32,870 nt of DNA, from assembly GCF_001442535.1 (NCBI RefSeq), contig NZ_CP013141.1:5248253-5281122 (forward strand), written 5' to 3'. The stretch is from Lysobacter antibioticus. Lineage in GTDB: Bacteria > Pseudomonadota > Gammaproteobacteria > Xanthomonadales > Xanthomonadaceae. Below the pieces are notes generated by a model that saw nothing but the letters and a program-made list of their open reading frames with translations, had not been told where the DNA came from and made no database searches. Below are positions 1 to 6,372 of this stretch, in pieces. How positions within the stretch are numbered: position 1 is the first letter of the stretch; each line of letters begins with the position of its first letter. The translations under genes were made by a program, and so were the position numbers.

Positions 1-365
1 GTCGCGCGGGATCGGCGGCGGCACGTTGGGGCCCGGCGGCGGCGTGGGCGGCGGCGCCGAAACCGGCGGAACGGTTCCGGGGGGAGTAACGGTAGGCGGA
101 GCAGCCGGGGCGCAGCGGTGGTGGGAGCCACCGGCCGCGGCGGACGCACCGTCTGCGGCGGCGCTTCGCGCGCGATCCGCTCGGCCAGAGTTTCATTGTC
201 GCGGTGGTCGAATCTCGCCTCGCTCAAGGACTCGGCCTGCTCGGCCACGCGCTGCTCGAGCCGGGACAGCCGCGCCCTGAGCCCGGCGATTTGCGCCAGC
301 GCCACGATGAGCAGGATCGGCACCAACACCACCGCCAGAATCAATAAACCGATCAGTGCTTCCAT
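1..365 (-). CDS. DUF2339-type membrane protein, N-terminal part, apparent frameshift
   Basis: The gene runs off the left edge. The ATG at 365 is preceded by an AGGGA ribosome binding site. The protein opens with one hydrophobic helix (about residues 4-27), then a short coiled-coil-like stretch (LRARLSRLEQRVAEQAESLS) and a proline-rich linker. This is the usual N-terminal layout of the large multi-spanning DUF2339 membrane proteins, whose function is unknown. In the ATG frame the linker turns into an arginine-rich string after about position 110. The frame one base away gives a normal Pro/Ala linker ending in PPPIPRD, as I expect for this family. Adding one C to the CCCC run at 107-110 would join the two. 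The family call rests only on the N-terminal pattern; the diagnostic membrane domain lies outside the window. Confidence 0.55.
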   Translation of the reverse strand, partial: MEALIGLLILAVVLVPILLIVALAQIAGLRARLSRLEQRVAEQAESLSEARFDHRDNETLAERIAREAPPQTVRPPRPVAPTTAAPRLLRLPLLPPEPFRRFRRRRPRRRRAPTCRRRSRA

Positions 366-480
366 CACCCGTCCCTGTTCCATGTGTCGTGCGCTTGGTC
401 ACGAACGTTACACCAAGCCGCAAGCCTTGAAGGACAAGGCTTCACGCATTCTATACACAGCTTGTTCACCACATATCGCG

Positions 481-509
481 TTGACGGAATCGATAAACCA
501 CACTATGTT
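481..509 (+). promoter_or_regulatory. Putative sigma-70 promoter for nrdAB
   Basis: A TTGACG -35 (481-486) and TATGTT -10 (504-509) are separated by 17 bases. Transcription would start about 515, one base before the first paired base of the riboswitch. The -10 lies in a CACA/TGTG dyad (about 501-514) that faintly recalls an NrdR box but has the wrong half-site spacing. The fit to the aptamer start supports the promoter; no experimental start is known. Confidence 0.55.
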
Positions 510-515
510 GTGCCC

Positions 516-709
516 GTCGGTGCCGATCGCGAGATTGGCTCAATAGGGAAGCCGGTAAGGACGCAGCCAGCGCGACGTCCAAAGCCGGCGCTGCCCCGCA
601 GCGGTATGGGAAACGAACGCTACCAAGCACTGGACGCGCCTCGCGTCTGGGAAGCGGTAGCCAGTAGGAGACGCGAGTCGTCGTGTCCCGAGCCCGAAGA
701 CCTGCCGAC
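516..709 (+). promoter_or_regulatory. Cobalamin (adenosylcobalamin) riboswitch upstream of nrdA
   Basis: The conserved core is visible in order: closing stem GTCGG (516-520) paired with CCGAC (705-709); the AATAGGGAAGCCGGT segment (about 541-555); the GCTGCCCCGCAGCGGTA core (about 590-606) followed by GGGAAACGAACGC; a variable arm; CAGTAGGAG; and the B12 box AGCCCGAAGACCTGCC (691-706). This is the standard cobalamin aptamer. It precedes the B12-independent class Ia ribonucleotide reductase, so cobalamin binding is expected to lower nrdAB expression. A matching aptamer precedes metE at about 11201. Confidence 0.93.
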
Positions 710-1022
710 AGCCGCGCGTTGCACACCGCGCGGTACCGGCCCAGGAGTCTTCGGGGGAAGACGGCCGGTGTCGCAGCACGATGGCTCCGCCGTCGTGCTC
801 GTTCCGTTGCGGCGCCGCCACGCGCGCCGACTCGGGATGCGCCCGTCTCGGGCCGCGCGACACCTCGCCTGCAAGCTCCCGAGTTCCGCGCCCGCGGGGG
901 CACGGCCGTGCCATCGACGACGCCGCTGCGCGGCCGGTCGTCGCTGGCGCGTCCGCGTTCTCCGCGCGTCGCCCTTCGCGGGAAGGTCGGCGACCCGTGC
1001 ACCCACGCCCCGGAGTTACGCC
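710..1022 (+). promoter_or_regulatory. nrdA leader between aptamer and start codon (expression platform)
   Basis: No gene is seen in these 313 bases. Several hairpins can be read: CCGCGCG/CGCGCGG (about 712-733), GTCTTC-GGGG-GAAGAC (about 750-765), AGCACGA/TCGTGCT (about 776-800), GCCC-GCGG-GGGC (890-901), and a strong one at 968-994 (GTCGCC CTTC, loop GCGG, GAAG, GGCGAC). The last ends 16 bases before the CGGAG ribosome binding site (1011-1015), so control at translation initiation is plausible. No U-run terminator is present. The metE leader also has a GCGG-loop hairpin followed by GGTCG. Confidence 0.5.
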
Positions 1023-3509
1023 ATGACCACGCTCGCACCCGAATCGTCCGCCGCCTCCCCCGCCGCCGACACCGCCGCCAAACCCGCCCGCGACCCGCAA
1101 GCCGACACCGGCTTCGCGCTGACCCCGCCCGCGGCCAACCTGACCATGAGCGTGACCAAGCGCAACGGCCGCCGCGAGCCGGTCGACCTGAACAAGATCG
1201 TGCGCGCGGTGACCCGCAGCGGCGAGAACCTGTACGCGGTCGACCCGATGCGCGTGGCCACCCGCACCATCTCCGGCCTGTACGACGGCGCGACCACCCG
1301 CGAACTCGACGAGTTGTCGATCCGCACCGCCGCCCTGCTGACCGCCGAAGAACCCGAGTACGGCCGTCTCGCCGCGCGCCTGCTCGCCGGCGTGATCGAA
1401 AAGGAAGTCGCCGGCATCGAGATCCATGCGTTCTCGCAGTCGGTCCAGCGCGGCTTCGACCTGGGCCTGATCAACCAGCGCCTGCTCGACTTCGTCCAGG
1501 CCAATGCGCGCAAGCTCAACGACGCGATCGACCGCAACCTCGACGCCAAGTTCGATTACTTCGGCCTGCGCACCCTGTACGACCGCTACCTGCTGCGCCA
1601 TCCGACCGCGCGCACCGTCATCGAGACCCCGCAGCAGTTCTTCCTGCGCATCGCCTGCGCACTCAGCGAAGACGTCGGCGACGCGCTCGCCCTGTACCGG
1701 CGCATGGCCCAGCTCGACTACATCCCGAGCTCGCCGACCCTGTTCAACGCCGGCACCACCCACGAGCAGCTGTCGAGCTGCTTCCTGCTCGACTCGCCCG
1801 ACGACTCGCTGGAAGCGATCTACAAGCGTTACATGGACGTGGCCAAGCTCAGCAAGTTCAGCGGCGGCATCGGCCTGAGCTACACCCGCATCCGTTCGCG
1901 CGGTTCGCTGATCCGTTCCACCAACGGCCTCAGCAACGGCATCGTGCCGTGGCTGAAGACCCTCGACGCCTCGGTCGCCGCGGTCAACCAGGGCGGCAAG
2001 CGCAAGGGCGCGGCCTGCGTCTACCTGGAGCCGTGGCACGCCGACGTCGAGGAGTTCCTCGAACTGCGCGACAACACCGGCGACGAAGCGCGCCGCACCC
2101 ACAACCTCAACCTGGCCAACTGGATTCCCGACGAATTCATGCGCCGGGTCGAGGCCGACGCCGACTGGTCGCTGTTCGACCCGTCCAAGGTGCCGCAGCT
2201 GACCGACCTGTGGGGCGAGGCCTTCGATCGCGCCTACCACGCCGCCGAAGCGGCCGGCCTGGCGACCAAGAAGGTCAAGGCGCGCGACATCTACGGCCGG
2301 ATGATGCGCACCCTGGCGCAGACCGGCAACGGCTGGATGAACTTCAAGGACAAGTCCAACCGCGCCTCCAACCAGACCCTGCGCGACGGCAACGTCATCC
2401 ACCTGTCGAACCTGTGCACCGAGATCCTCGAGGTCACCTCGCAGGACGAGACCGCGGTCTGCAACCTGGGCTCGATCAACCTCTCGCACCACGTCGAGAT
2501 GTACGAGGATGGCAAGGGCGCATTCGATTTCGACAAGCTCGCCGAGACCGTGCGCCTGGCCGTGCGCCAGCTCGACCGCGTGATCGACCTGAACTTCTAC
2601 CCGATCGAGACCGCGCGCCGCGCCAACCTCAAGTGGCGCCCGGTCGGCCTGGGCTCGATGGGCCTGCAGGACGTGTTCTTCAAGCTGCGCCTGCCATTCG
2701 ACTCCGAGCCGGCGCGCAAGCTGGCCCAGGAGATCGCCGAGGCGATCTACTTCCACGCCCTGTCGGCGTCGAACGAGCTGGCGATGGAACACGGCAAGCA
2801 CCCGTCCTTCGCCGATACCCGCGCTTCGGTCGGCGAGCTGCAGTTCGAGGCCTGGGGCGTGACCCCGTCGCAGCCCGAGCGCTGGGACGCGCTGCGCAAG
2901 CGCATCGCCGAGCACGGCCTGCGCAACTCGCTGCTGATCGCGATCGCGCCGACCGCGACCATCGCCTCGATCGCCGGCTGCTACGAGTGCATCGAGCCGC
3001 AGGTGTCGAACCTGTTCAAGCGCGAGACCCTCTCGGGCGACTTCCTGGTCGTCAACAAGTACCTGGTCGAAGAGCTCAAGAAGCTCGGCCTGTGGACCGC
3101 GGAGATGCGCGACCGGATCAAGATGGCCGAAGGTTCGATCCAGTCGGTGACCGAAGTGCCGGACGCTTTGCGCCAGGTCTATCGCACCGCCTGGGAACTG
3201 CCGATGCGCTCGCTGATCGACATGGCCGCCGAGCGCGGCGCGTATATCGACCAGAGCCAGTCGCTCAATTTGTTCATCGAAAGCCCGAACATCGGCCAGC
3301 TCAGCTCGATGTACATGTACGCATGGAAGAAGGGCCTGAAGACCACCTATTACCTGCGCTCGCGCCCGGCCACCAAGATCGCCAAGACCACGGTCAGCGC
3401 GCCGGCGACGCCGAAGCCGAAGCCGGAGCTCGTGCCGGTGGAGTTCAGCGCCAGCGAGGCGATCGCCTGTTCGCTGGAAAACCCCGAATCTTGCGAAGCC
3501 TGCCAGTAA
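1023..3509 (+). CDS. nrdA: Class Ia ribonucleoside-diphosphate reductase, alpha subunit
   Basis: The large subunit of aerobic ribonucleotide reductase reduces NDPs to dNDPs in the cytoplasm together with NrdB. The product has 828 residues. An ATP-cone allosteric domain (about 43-130) comes first, then the ten-stranded catalytic barrel. The active-site triad is visible as N463-C465-E467 in SNLCTEI, with the redox cysteine pair C253 (SSCFLLD) and C480 (AVCNLGSINL). Adjacent tyrosines in TTYYLRSRP near the C-terminus match the radical-transfer pair. The tail ends in C824-E-A-C827-Q, the shuttle cysteines re-reduced by thioredoxin or glutaredoxin. The ATG at 1023 is chosen because CGGAG lies 8 bases upstream and the protein then starts like its relatives; the frame is open further upstream, but that part overlaps the riboswitch. 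The gene is under B12 riboswitch control. The nrdB partner follows only after an inserted element. Confidence 0.97.
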   Translation: MTTLAPESSAASPAADTAAKPARDPQADTGFALTPPAANLTMSVTKRNGRREPVDLNKIVRAVTRSGENLYAVDPMRVATRTISGLYDGATTRELDELSIRTAALLTAEEPEYGRLAARLLAGVIEKEVAGIEIHAFSQSVQRGFDLGLINQRLLDFVQANARKLNDAIDRNLDAKFDYFGLRTLYDRYLLRHPTARTVIETPQQFFLRIACALSEDVGDALALYRRMAQLDYIPSSPTLFNAGTTHEQLSSCFLLDSPDDSLEAIYKRYMDVAKLSKFSGGIGLSYTRIRSRGSLIRSTNGLSNGIVPWLKTLDASVAAVNQGGKRKGAACVYLEPWHADVEEFLELRDNTGDEARRTHNLNLANWIPDEFMRRVEADADWSLFDPSKVPQLTDLWGEAFDRAYHAAEAAGLATKKVKARDIYGRMMRTLAQTGNGWMNFKDKSNRASNQTLRDGNVIHLSNLCTEILEVTSQDETAVCNLGSINLSHHVEMYEDGKGAFDFDKLAETVRLAVRQLDRVIDLNFYPIETARRANLKWRPVGLGSMGLQDVFFKLRLPFDSEPARKLAQEIAEAIYFHALSASNELAMEHGKHPSFADTRASVGELQFEAWGVTPSQPERWDALRKRIAEHGLRNSLLIAIAPTATIASIAGCYECIEPQVSNLFKRETLSGDFLVVNKYLVEELKKLGLWTAEMRDRIKMAEGSIQSVTEVPDALRQVYRTAWELPMRSLIDMAAERGAYIDQSQSLNLFIESPNIGQLSSMYMYAWKKGLKTTYYLRSRPATKIAKTTVSAPATPKPKPELVPVEFSASEAIACSLENPESCEACQ

Positions 3510-4010
3510 GGCAGGAGTGAGTCGAGAGGAGTGAGGAGCGAGTCAAGGCGGCTCCAGTGACCTTGAGGTTCTTCGCAGGACGGTAAGCATTCGGCTGGTC
3601 TCGTCGATAAGTCTTTTTATTTCGACGAGATCAGCCGGGAACAGCCAACCCACTCGCTCGCAGATCAGCAGTTGGGTGTGAAGCTCCGATAGCGAACCGT
3701 GTGCGATGGCCAAGAATTGCGCCTTCTCCTTCTTCGACTCCCGCGTCCAGCCTTCGGCGATATTGCTAGGCACCGACACGGCAGACCGGGTCAATTGCAA
3801 CCGAATTCCATATCGCTCCATCGCCGGGAGTTGCGTCGAAACGATGCAAACCTGTTCCGCCAGCCTCATGGACTTGCCCCAAATCGTAGTTACTTGGTAG
3901 TGCATCGGCTCCTCCCTCATGACAGAGGTTGATTCATCCGCCGCATACCTAAAATCGGAAAACCCCTTATGTCCATGTCAGCGACTTCCCCACTCACTCC
4001 TCGCTCCTCC
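3510..4010. mobile_element. Repeat-bounded element carrying a four-helix-bundle gene, inserted between nrdA and nrdB
   Basis: The segment starts directly after the nrdA stop codon and ends inside the first codons of nrdB. Its ends form an imperfect inverted repeat: GAGGAGTGAGGAGCGAGT at 3526-3543, and at 3992-4010 the complement of GGAGGAGCGAGGAGTGAGT. It encloses one minus-strand gene (3543-3905) and about 60 bases of AT-richer spacer (3921-3970). A related but gene-less segment follows nrdB (5022-5143). There is no transposase. Boundaries and mobility are inferred from the repeats and from the interruption of an operon that is normally compact. Confidence 0.55.
3543..3905 (-). CDS. Four-helix-bundle protein of the 23S rRNA intervening-sequence (S23/bAvd-like) family
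   Basis: The 120-residue product has the family pattern: an N-terminal W.K....A region, then ERYGIRLQLTRSAVSVPSNIAEG (about residues 30-52), then FLAIAHGSLSELHTQLLICERVGW (about 64-87) and a last helix. Proteins of this family are encoded in intervening sequences of 23S rRNA genes or as stand-alone genes, and one relative is the accessory protein of diversity-generating retroelements. Their biochemical role is not settled. An ATG at 3920 is also in frame, but the ATG at 3905 has an ideal GGGAGGAG site 4 bases upstream and matches family starts. The gene is antisense to the nrdAB transcript and lies inside the inverted-repeat element. No reverse transcriptase or rRNA gene is nearby. Confidence 0.85.
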   Translation of the reverse strand: MHYQVTTIWGKSMRLAEQVCIVSTQLPAMERYGIRLQLTRSAVSVPSNIAEGWTRESKKEKAQFLAIAHGSLSELHTQLLICERVGWLFPADLVEIKRLIDETSRMLTVLRRTSRSLEPP

Positions 4011-5021
4011 GCACTCGAAACCAAGCTTTTGGACCCCGGTTTCGATCTCACCCTGCGGCCGATGCGCTACCCGCACTTCTACGAGATGTACCGCGATGCG
4101 ATCCGCAACACCTGGACCGTCGAGGAAGTCGATTTCTCCCAGGACGTCAACGATCTCAAGCACAAGTTCGGTCCGGCCGAACGCCACCTGATCGAACGCC
4201 TGGTCGCATTCTTCGCCACCGGCGACAGCATCGTCTCCAACAACCTGGTGCTGAACCTGTACCAGCACATCAACGCGCCGGAAGCGCGCATGTATCTGTC
4301 GCGGCAGCTGTACGAGGAAGCGCTGCACGTGCAGTTCTACCTCACCCTGCTCGATACCTACCTGCCCGACCCTAACGAGCGCGCCAAGGCCTTCGACGCG
4401 GTCGAGAACATCCCCTCGATCCGCGCCAAGGCCGAGTTCTGCTTCCGTTGGATCGATTCGATCCAGGGTCTGCAGCGCATCGAAACCCGCGAGCAACGCC
4501 GCCAGTTCCTGCTCAACCTGATCTGCTTCGCCGGCTGCATCGAAGGCCTGTTCTTCTTCGCCGCCTTCGCCTACGTCTATTACCTGCGTTCGCGCGGCCT
4601 GCTCAACGGCCTGGCCTCGGGCACCAACTGGGTGTTCCGCGACGAGAGCTGCCACATGGCGTTCGCGTTCGAGGTCATCCGCACCGCGCGCGAGGAAGAG
4701 CCCGACCTGTTCGACGCCGATCTGCGCTCGCAGGTGGTGAAGATGTTCGAGGAAGCGGTCGAATGCGAGTACCAGTTCGCCCGCGATGTGCTGTCCGGCG
4801 GCGTGGTCGGCCTGTCGCTGAAGGACATGCGCCAGTACCTGGAGTATTGCGCCGACCAGCGCATGGCCCAGCTCGGCATGCCCAAGCATTTCGGCTCGAC
4901 CAACCCCTTCGCCTTCATGGACCTGCAGGACGTGCAGGAAGTGACCAACTTCTTCGAGCGCCGCGTCTCGGCCTATCAGGTCGGTGTGCAGGGCGAAGTC
5001 GCGTTCGACGAAGCGTTTTAA
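3969..5021 (+). CDS. nrdB: Class Ia ribonucleoside-diphosphate reductase, beta subunit
   Basis: The small subunit holds the diferric-tyrosyl radical cofactor and passes the radical to NrdA. The 350-residue protein shows all ligands: D86 (ATGDSIVSN), E117 and H120 (YEEALHVQFY), the radical tyrosine Y124 four residues after H120, E192 (CIEGLFFF), E226 and H229 (RDESCHMAF). Length fits class Ia. The ATG at 3969 has only a poor upstream site (AAAACCCCTT). Residues 8-14 (PLTPRSS) are encoded by the right-hand repeat of the inserted element, and conserved sequence begins only around residue 18, so the true start may vary. Translation of nrdB must rely on read-through from nrdA across about 460 bases of element, or on a promoter within it. 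Confidence 0.96.
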   Translation: MSMSATSPLTPRSSALETKLLDPGFDLTLRPMRYPHFYEMYRDAIRNTWTVEEVDFSQDVNDLKHKFGPAERHLIERLVAFFATGDSIVSNNLVLNLYQHINAPEARMYLSRQLYEEALHVQFYLTLLDTYLPDPNERAKAFDAVENIPSIRAKAEFCFRWIDSIQGLQRIETREQRRQFLLNLICFAGCIEGLFFFAAFAYVYYLRSRGLLNGLASGTNWVFRDESCHMAFAFEVIRTAREEEPDLFDADLRSQVVKMFEEAVECEYQFARDVLSGGVVGLSLKDMRQYLEYCADQRMAQLGMPKHFGSTNPFAFMDLQDVQEVTNFFERRVSAYQVGVQGEVAFDEAF

Positions 5022-5143
5022 AGCAGAAGCGAGAAATGAGGAGTGAAAAGTGAGCAGGGCGGCTCTTGCTCCTAACTCACTCCTCACTCCTCTGAGCTCA
5101 CTCCTCCAAGCTCACCCCTCATTCCTCCAAGCTCACTCCTCAA
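5022..5143. repeat. Gene-less relative of the nrdA/nrdB inserted element
   Basis: Directly after the nrdB stop codon, about 44 bases align with the left end of the element after nrdA. Shared blocks are GCAG, GAGGAGTGA, GAG and GGCGGCTC, the last also in the final codons of the four-helix-bundle gene. The middle is missing and the right-hand side follows at once: ACTCACTCCTCACTCCTC (5074-5091), then three tandem copies of a GCTCACTCCTCCAA-like unit (5095-5141) running up to the next start codon. This looks like an internally deleted or empty version of the element. Confidence 0.6.
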
Positions 5144-5515
5144 ATGATCGAAGCGCGCATGACCGAGATCGTCTTCCCCGACCACACCAACCACCTGGGC
5201 ACGCTGTTCGGCGGCCAGGCGCTGGCGTGGATGGACAAGGCCGCCTTCATCGCCGCCTCGCGCTATGCCCGCCGCACGGTGGTCACCGCGCGTTCGGAGC
5301 AGATCGATTTCCACACCGCCGTGCCCAAGGGCGCGCTGGTCGAACTGATCGCGCGCGTGGTCGAGACCGGCCGCACTTCGATGCAGGTCGAGGTCGAGAT
5401 GCACAAGGAAGACCTGCTTTCGGGCGAATCCCAGTTGGCCACCCGCGGCCGCTTCACCATGATCGCGCTCGACAGCGACGGCAAGCCCACGCCGGTGCCG
5501 CCGCTCGCGCCCTGA
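5144..5515 (+). CDS. Acyl-CoA thioesterase, YciA-like hotdog fold
   Basis: Hydrolyses acyl-CoA thioesters to free acid and CoA in the cytoplasm. The 123-residue protein is a single hotdog domain with the family signature NHLGTLFGGQALAWMDKAA (about residues 16-34), including the N, G-G and D31 typical of YciA/YBGC-type thioesterases, followed by an ARSEQIDFHTAVPKGALVEL strand-turn segment. The start is uncertain. The ATG at 5144 begins right at the end of the tandem repeats, which leave no ribosome binding site. An ATG at 5159 (MTEIVFPDH) also fits relatives, with only GAAGCGC upstream. Substrate preference cannot be read from the sequence. Confidence 0.9.
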   Translation: MIEARMTEIVFPDHTNHLGTLFGGQALAWMDKAAFIAASRYARRTVVTARSEQIDFHTAVPKGALVELIARVVETGRTSMQVEVEMHKEDLLSGESQLATRGRFTMIALDSDGKPTPVPPLAP

Positions 5516-5533
5516 GACGCGCGGCCAGTACGT

Positions 5534-6244
5534 TCAGGGCGTCATGCCGGGCGTCTTCGGCTCGGGCACGACCGTGCCCGTGCACGCGCCGCTCGGCTGC
5601 TCGCACAACACCAGCGCGCGATACGACAAGCCGGCCCAACTGCGGCGCAGGCGCATCCCCAAGCGCGGTTTCTGCCGCAATGACTCGTATAACGGCTGCG
5701 AGGTCTCGATGTAGCGCGAGCGATCCACGCCGTCGGCGGCCGCGCCCTCCGGCTCGAAGCGGAAGCTCACCGTGACGCTCGGGCCGCCGTTCTTGCTCCA
5801 ATGCTGTTGCCAATGCAGGTTGGCGGTCTTGCCGACCACCCACTCCTCGCGTCCCCAACGCGCGTTGTAGCGGTCCACCGACCAACCCAGCGCCATCCAC
5901 ATCGCTACCAGCACCATCAGCAACGGCCCGGCCGCGAGCACGCGCCAAGGCCGCAGACTCGGCCAACGCCCCAGGCGATAAGCGCCATAGATCAGGCCGG
6001 CGATAAGCAACAGGTTCCACGCCCGCCACAAGCCGCTGGGTTCCACCGCGACCGGCCCGCTCCCATCGACCAGGCTCACCATCGTCATGATCAGGGCGAC
6101 CGTAATCGCGACGCCGATCGCGATCACGGTCATGACCTTCCATTCGGCCATCGTCACCGGGAAATCCTCGCTGACCGGATCCTTCGTGCCGGCGGCGGCT
6201 TCTTGCTTCGGTTTCTGTTTCGGTTTCGCTTCCTGCTTCGACAT
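5534..6244 (-). CDS. Membrane protein of unknown function
   Basis: I do not recognise a family with confidence. The 236-residue protein has a charged Lys/Gln-rich start (MSKQEAKPKQKPKQE), then three hydrophobic helices at about 37-60, 73-92 and 103-121, and a soluble C-terminal domain with a beta-rich pattern (VTVSFRFEP, Y.ETSQPLYESLR, SYRALVLCEQ) of the kind seen in DUF3592-like proteins. The in-frame ATG at 6244 is preferred to one further upstream because GGAG lies 6 bases before it and the signal-like region starts there. It is convergent with the thioesterase gene and divergent from the aldo/keto reductase. Confidence 0.7.
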   Translation of the reverse strand: MSKQEAKPKQKPKQEAAAGTKDPVSEDFPVTMAEWKVMTVIAIGVAITVALIMTMVSLVDGSGPVAVEPSGLWRAWNLLLIAGLIYGAYRLGRWPSLRPWRVLAAGPLLMVLVAMWMALGWSVDRYNARWGREEWVVGKTANLHWQQHWSKNGGPSVTVSFRFEPEGAAADGVDRSRYIETSQPLYESLRQKPRLGMRLRRSWAGLSYRALVLCEQPSGACTGTVVPEPKTPGMTP

Positions 6245-6372
6245 CTGCGCTCCATCGCCGCAAGCGGCGGCCCACATCAGCCTCACCCGGCGCGCGCCCG
6301 GAAGCAAGTTGCGGATATTTCGCCGGCACGGCGCTGCCTAGACTCGTGGCTCCCCCTCGATGGAATCACGAC

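Noticed and set aside
540..2915. Long minus-strand open frame (791 codons) opposite nrdA
   Set aside because: Antisense shadow of a high-GC3 gene. The translation is a low-complexity Val/Ala/Glu/Gln string, and nrdA on the other strand is certain.
3543..3905. Accessory gene of a diversity-generating retroelement
   Set aside because: The four-helix-bundle family includes such proteins, but there is no reverse transcriptase, template repeat or variable repeat in the window.
5095..5141. CRISPR array
   Set aside because: The repeated GCTCACTCCTCCAA-like units are short, abut each other and have no spacers.
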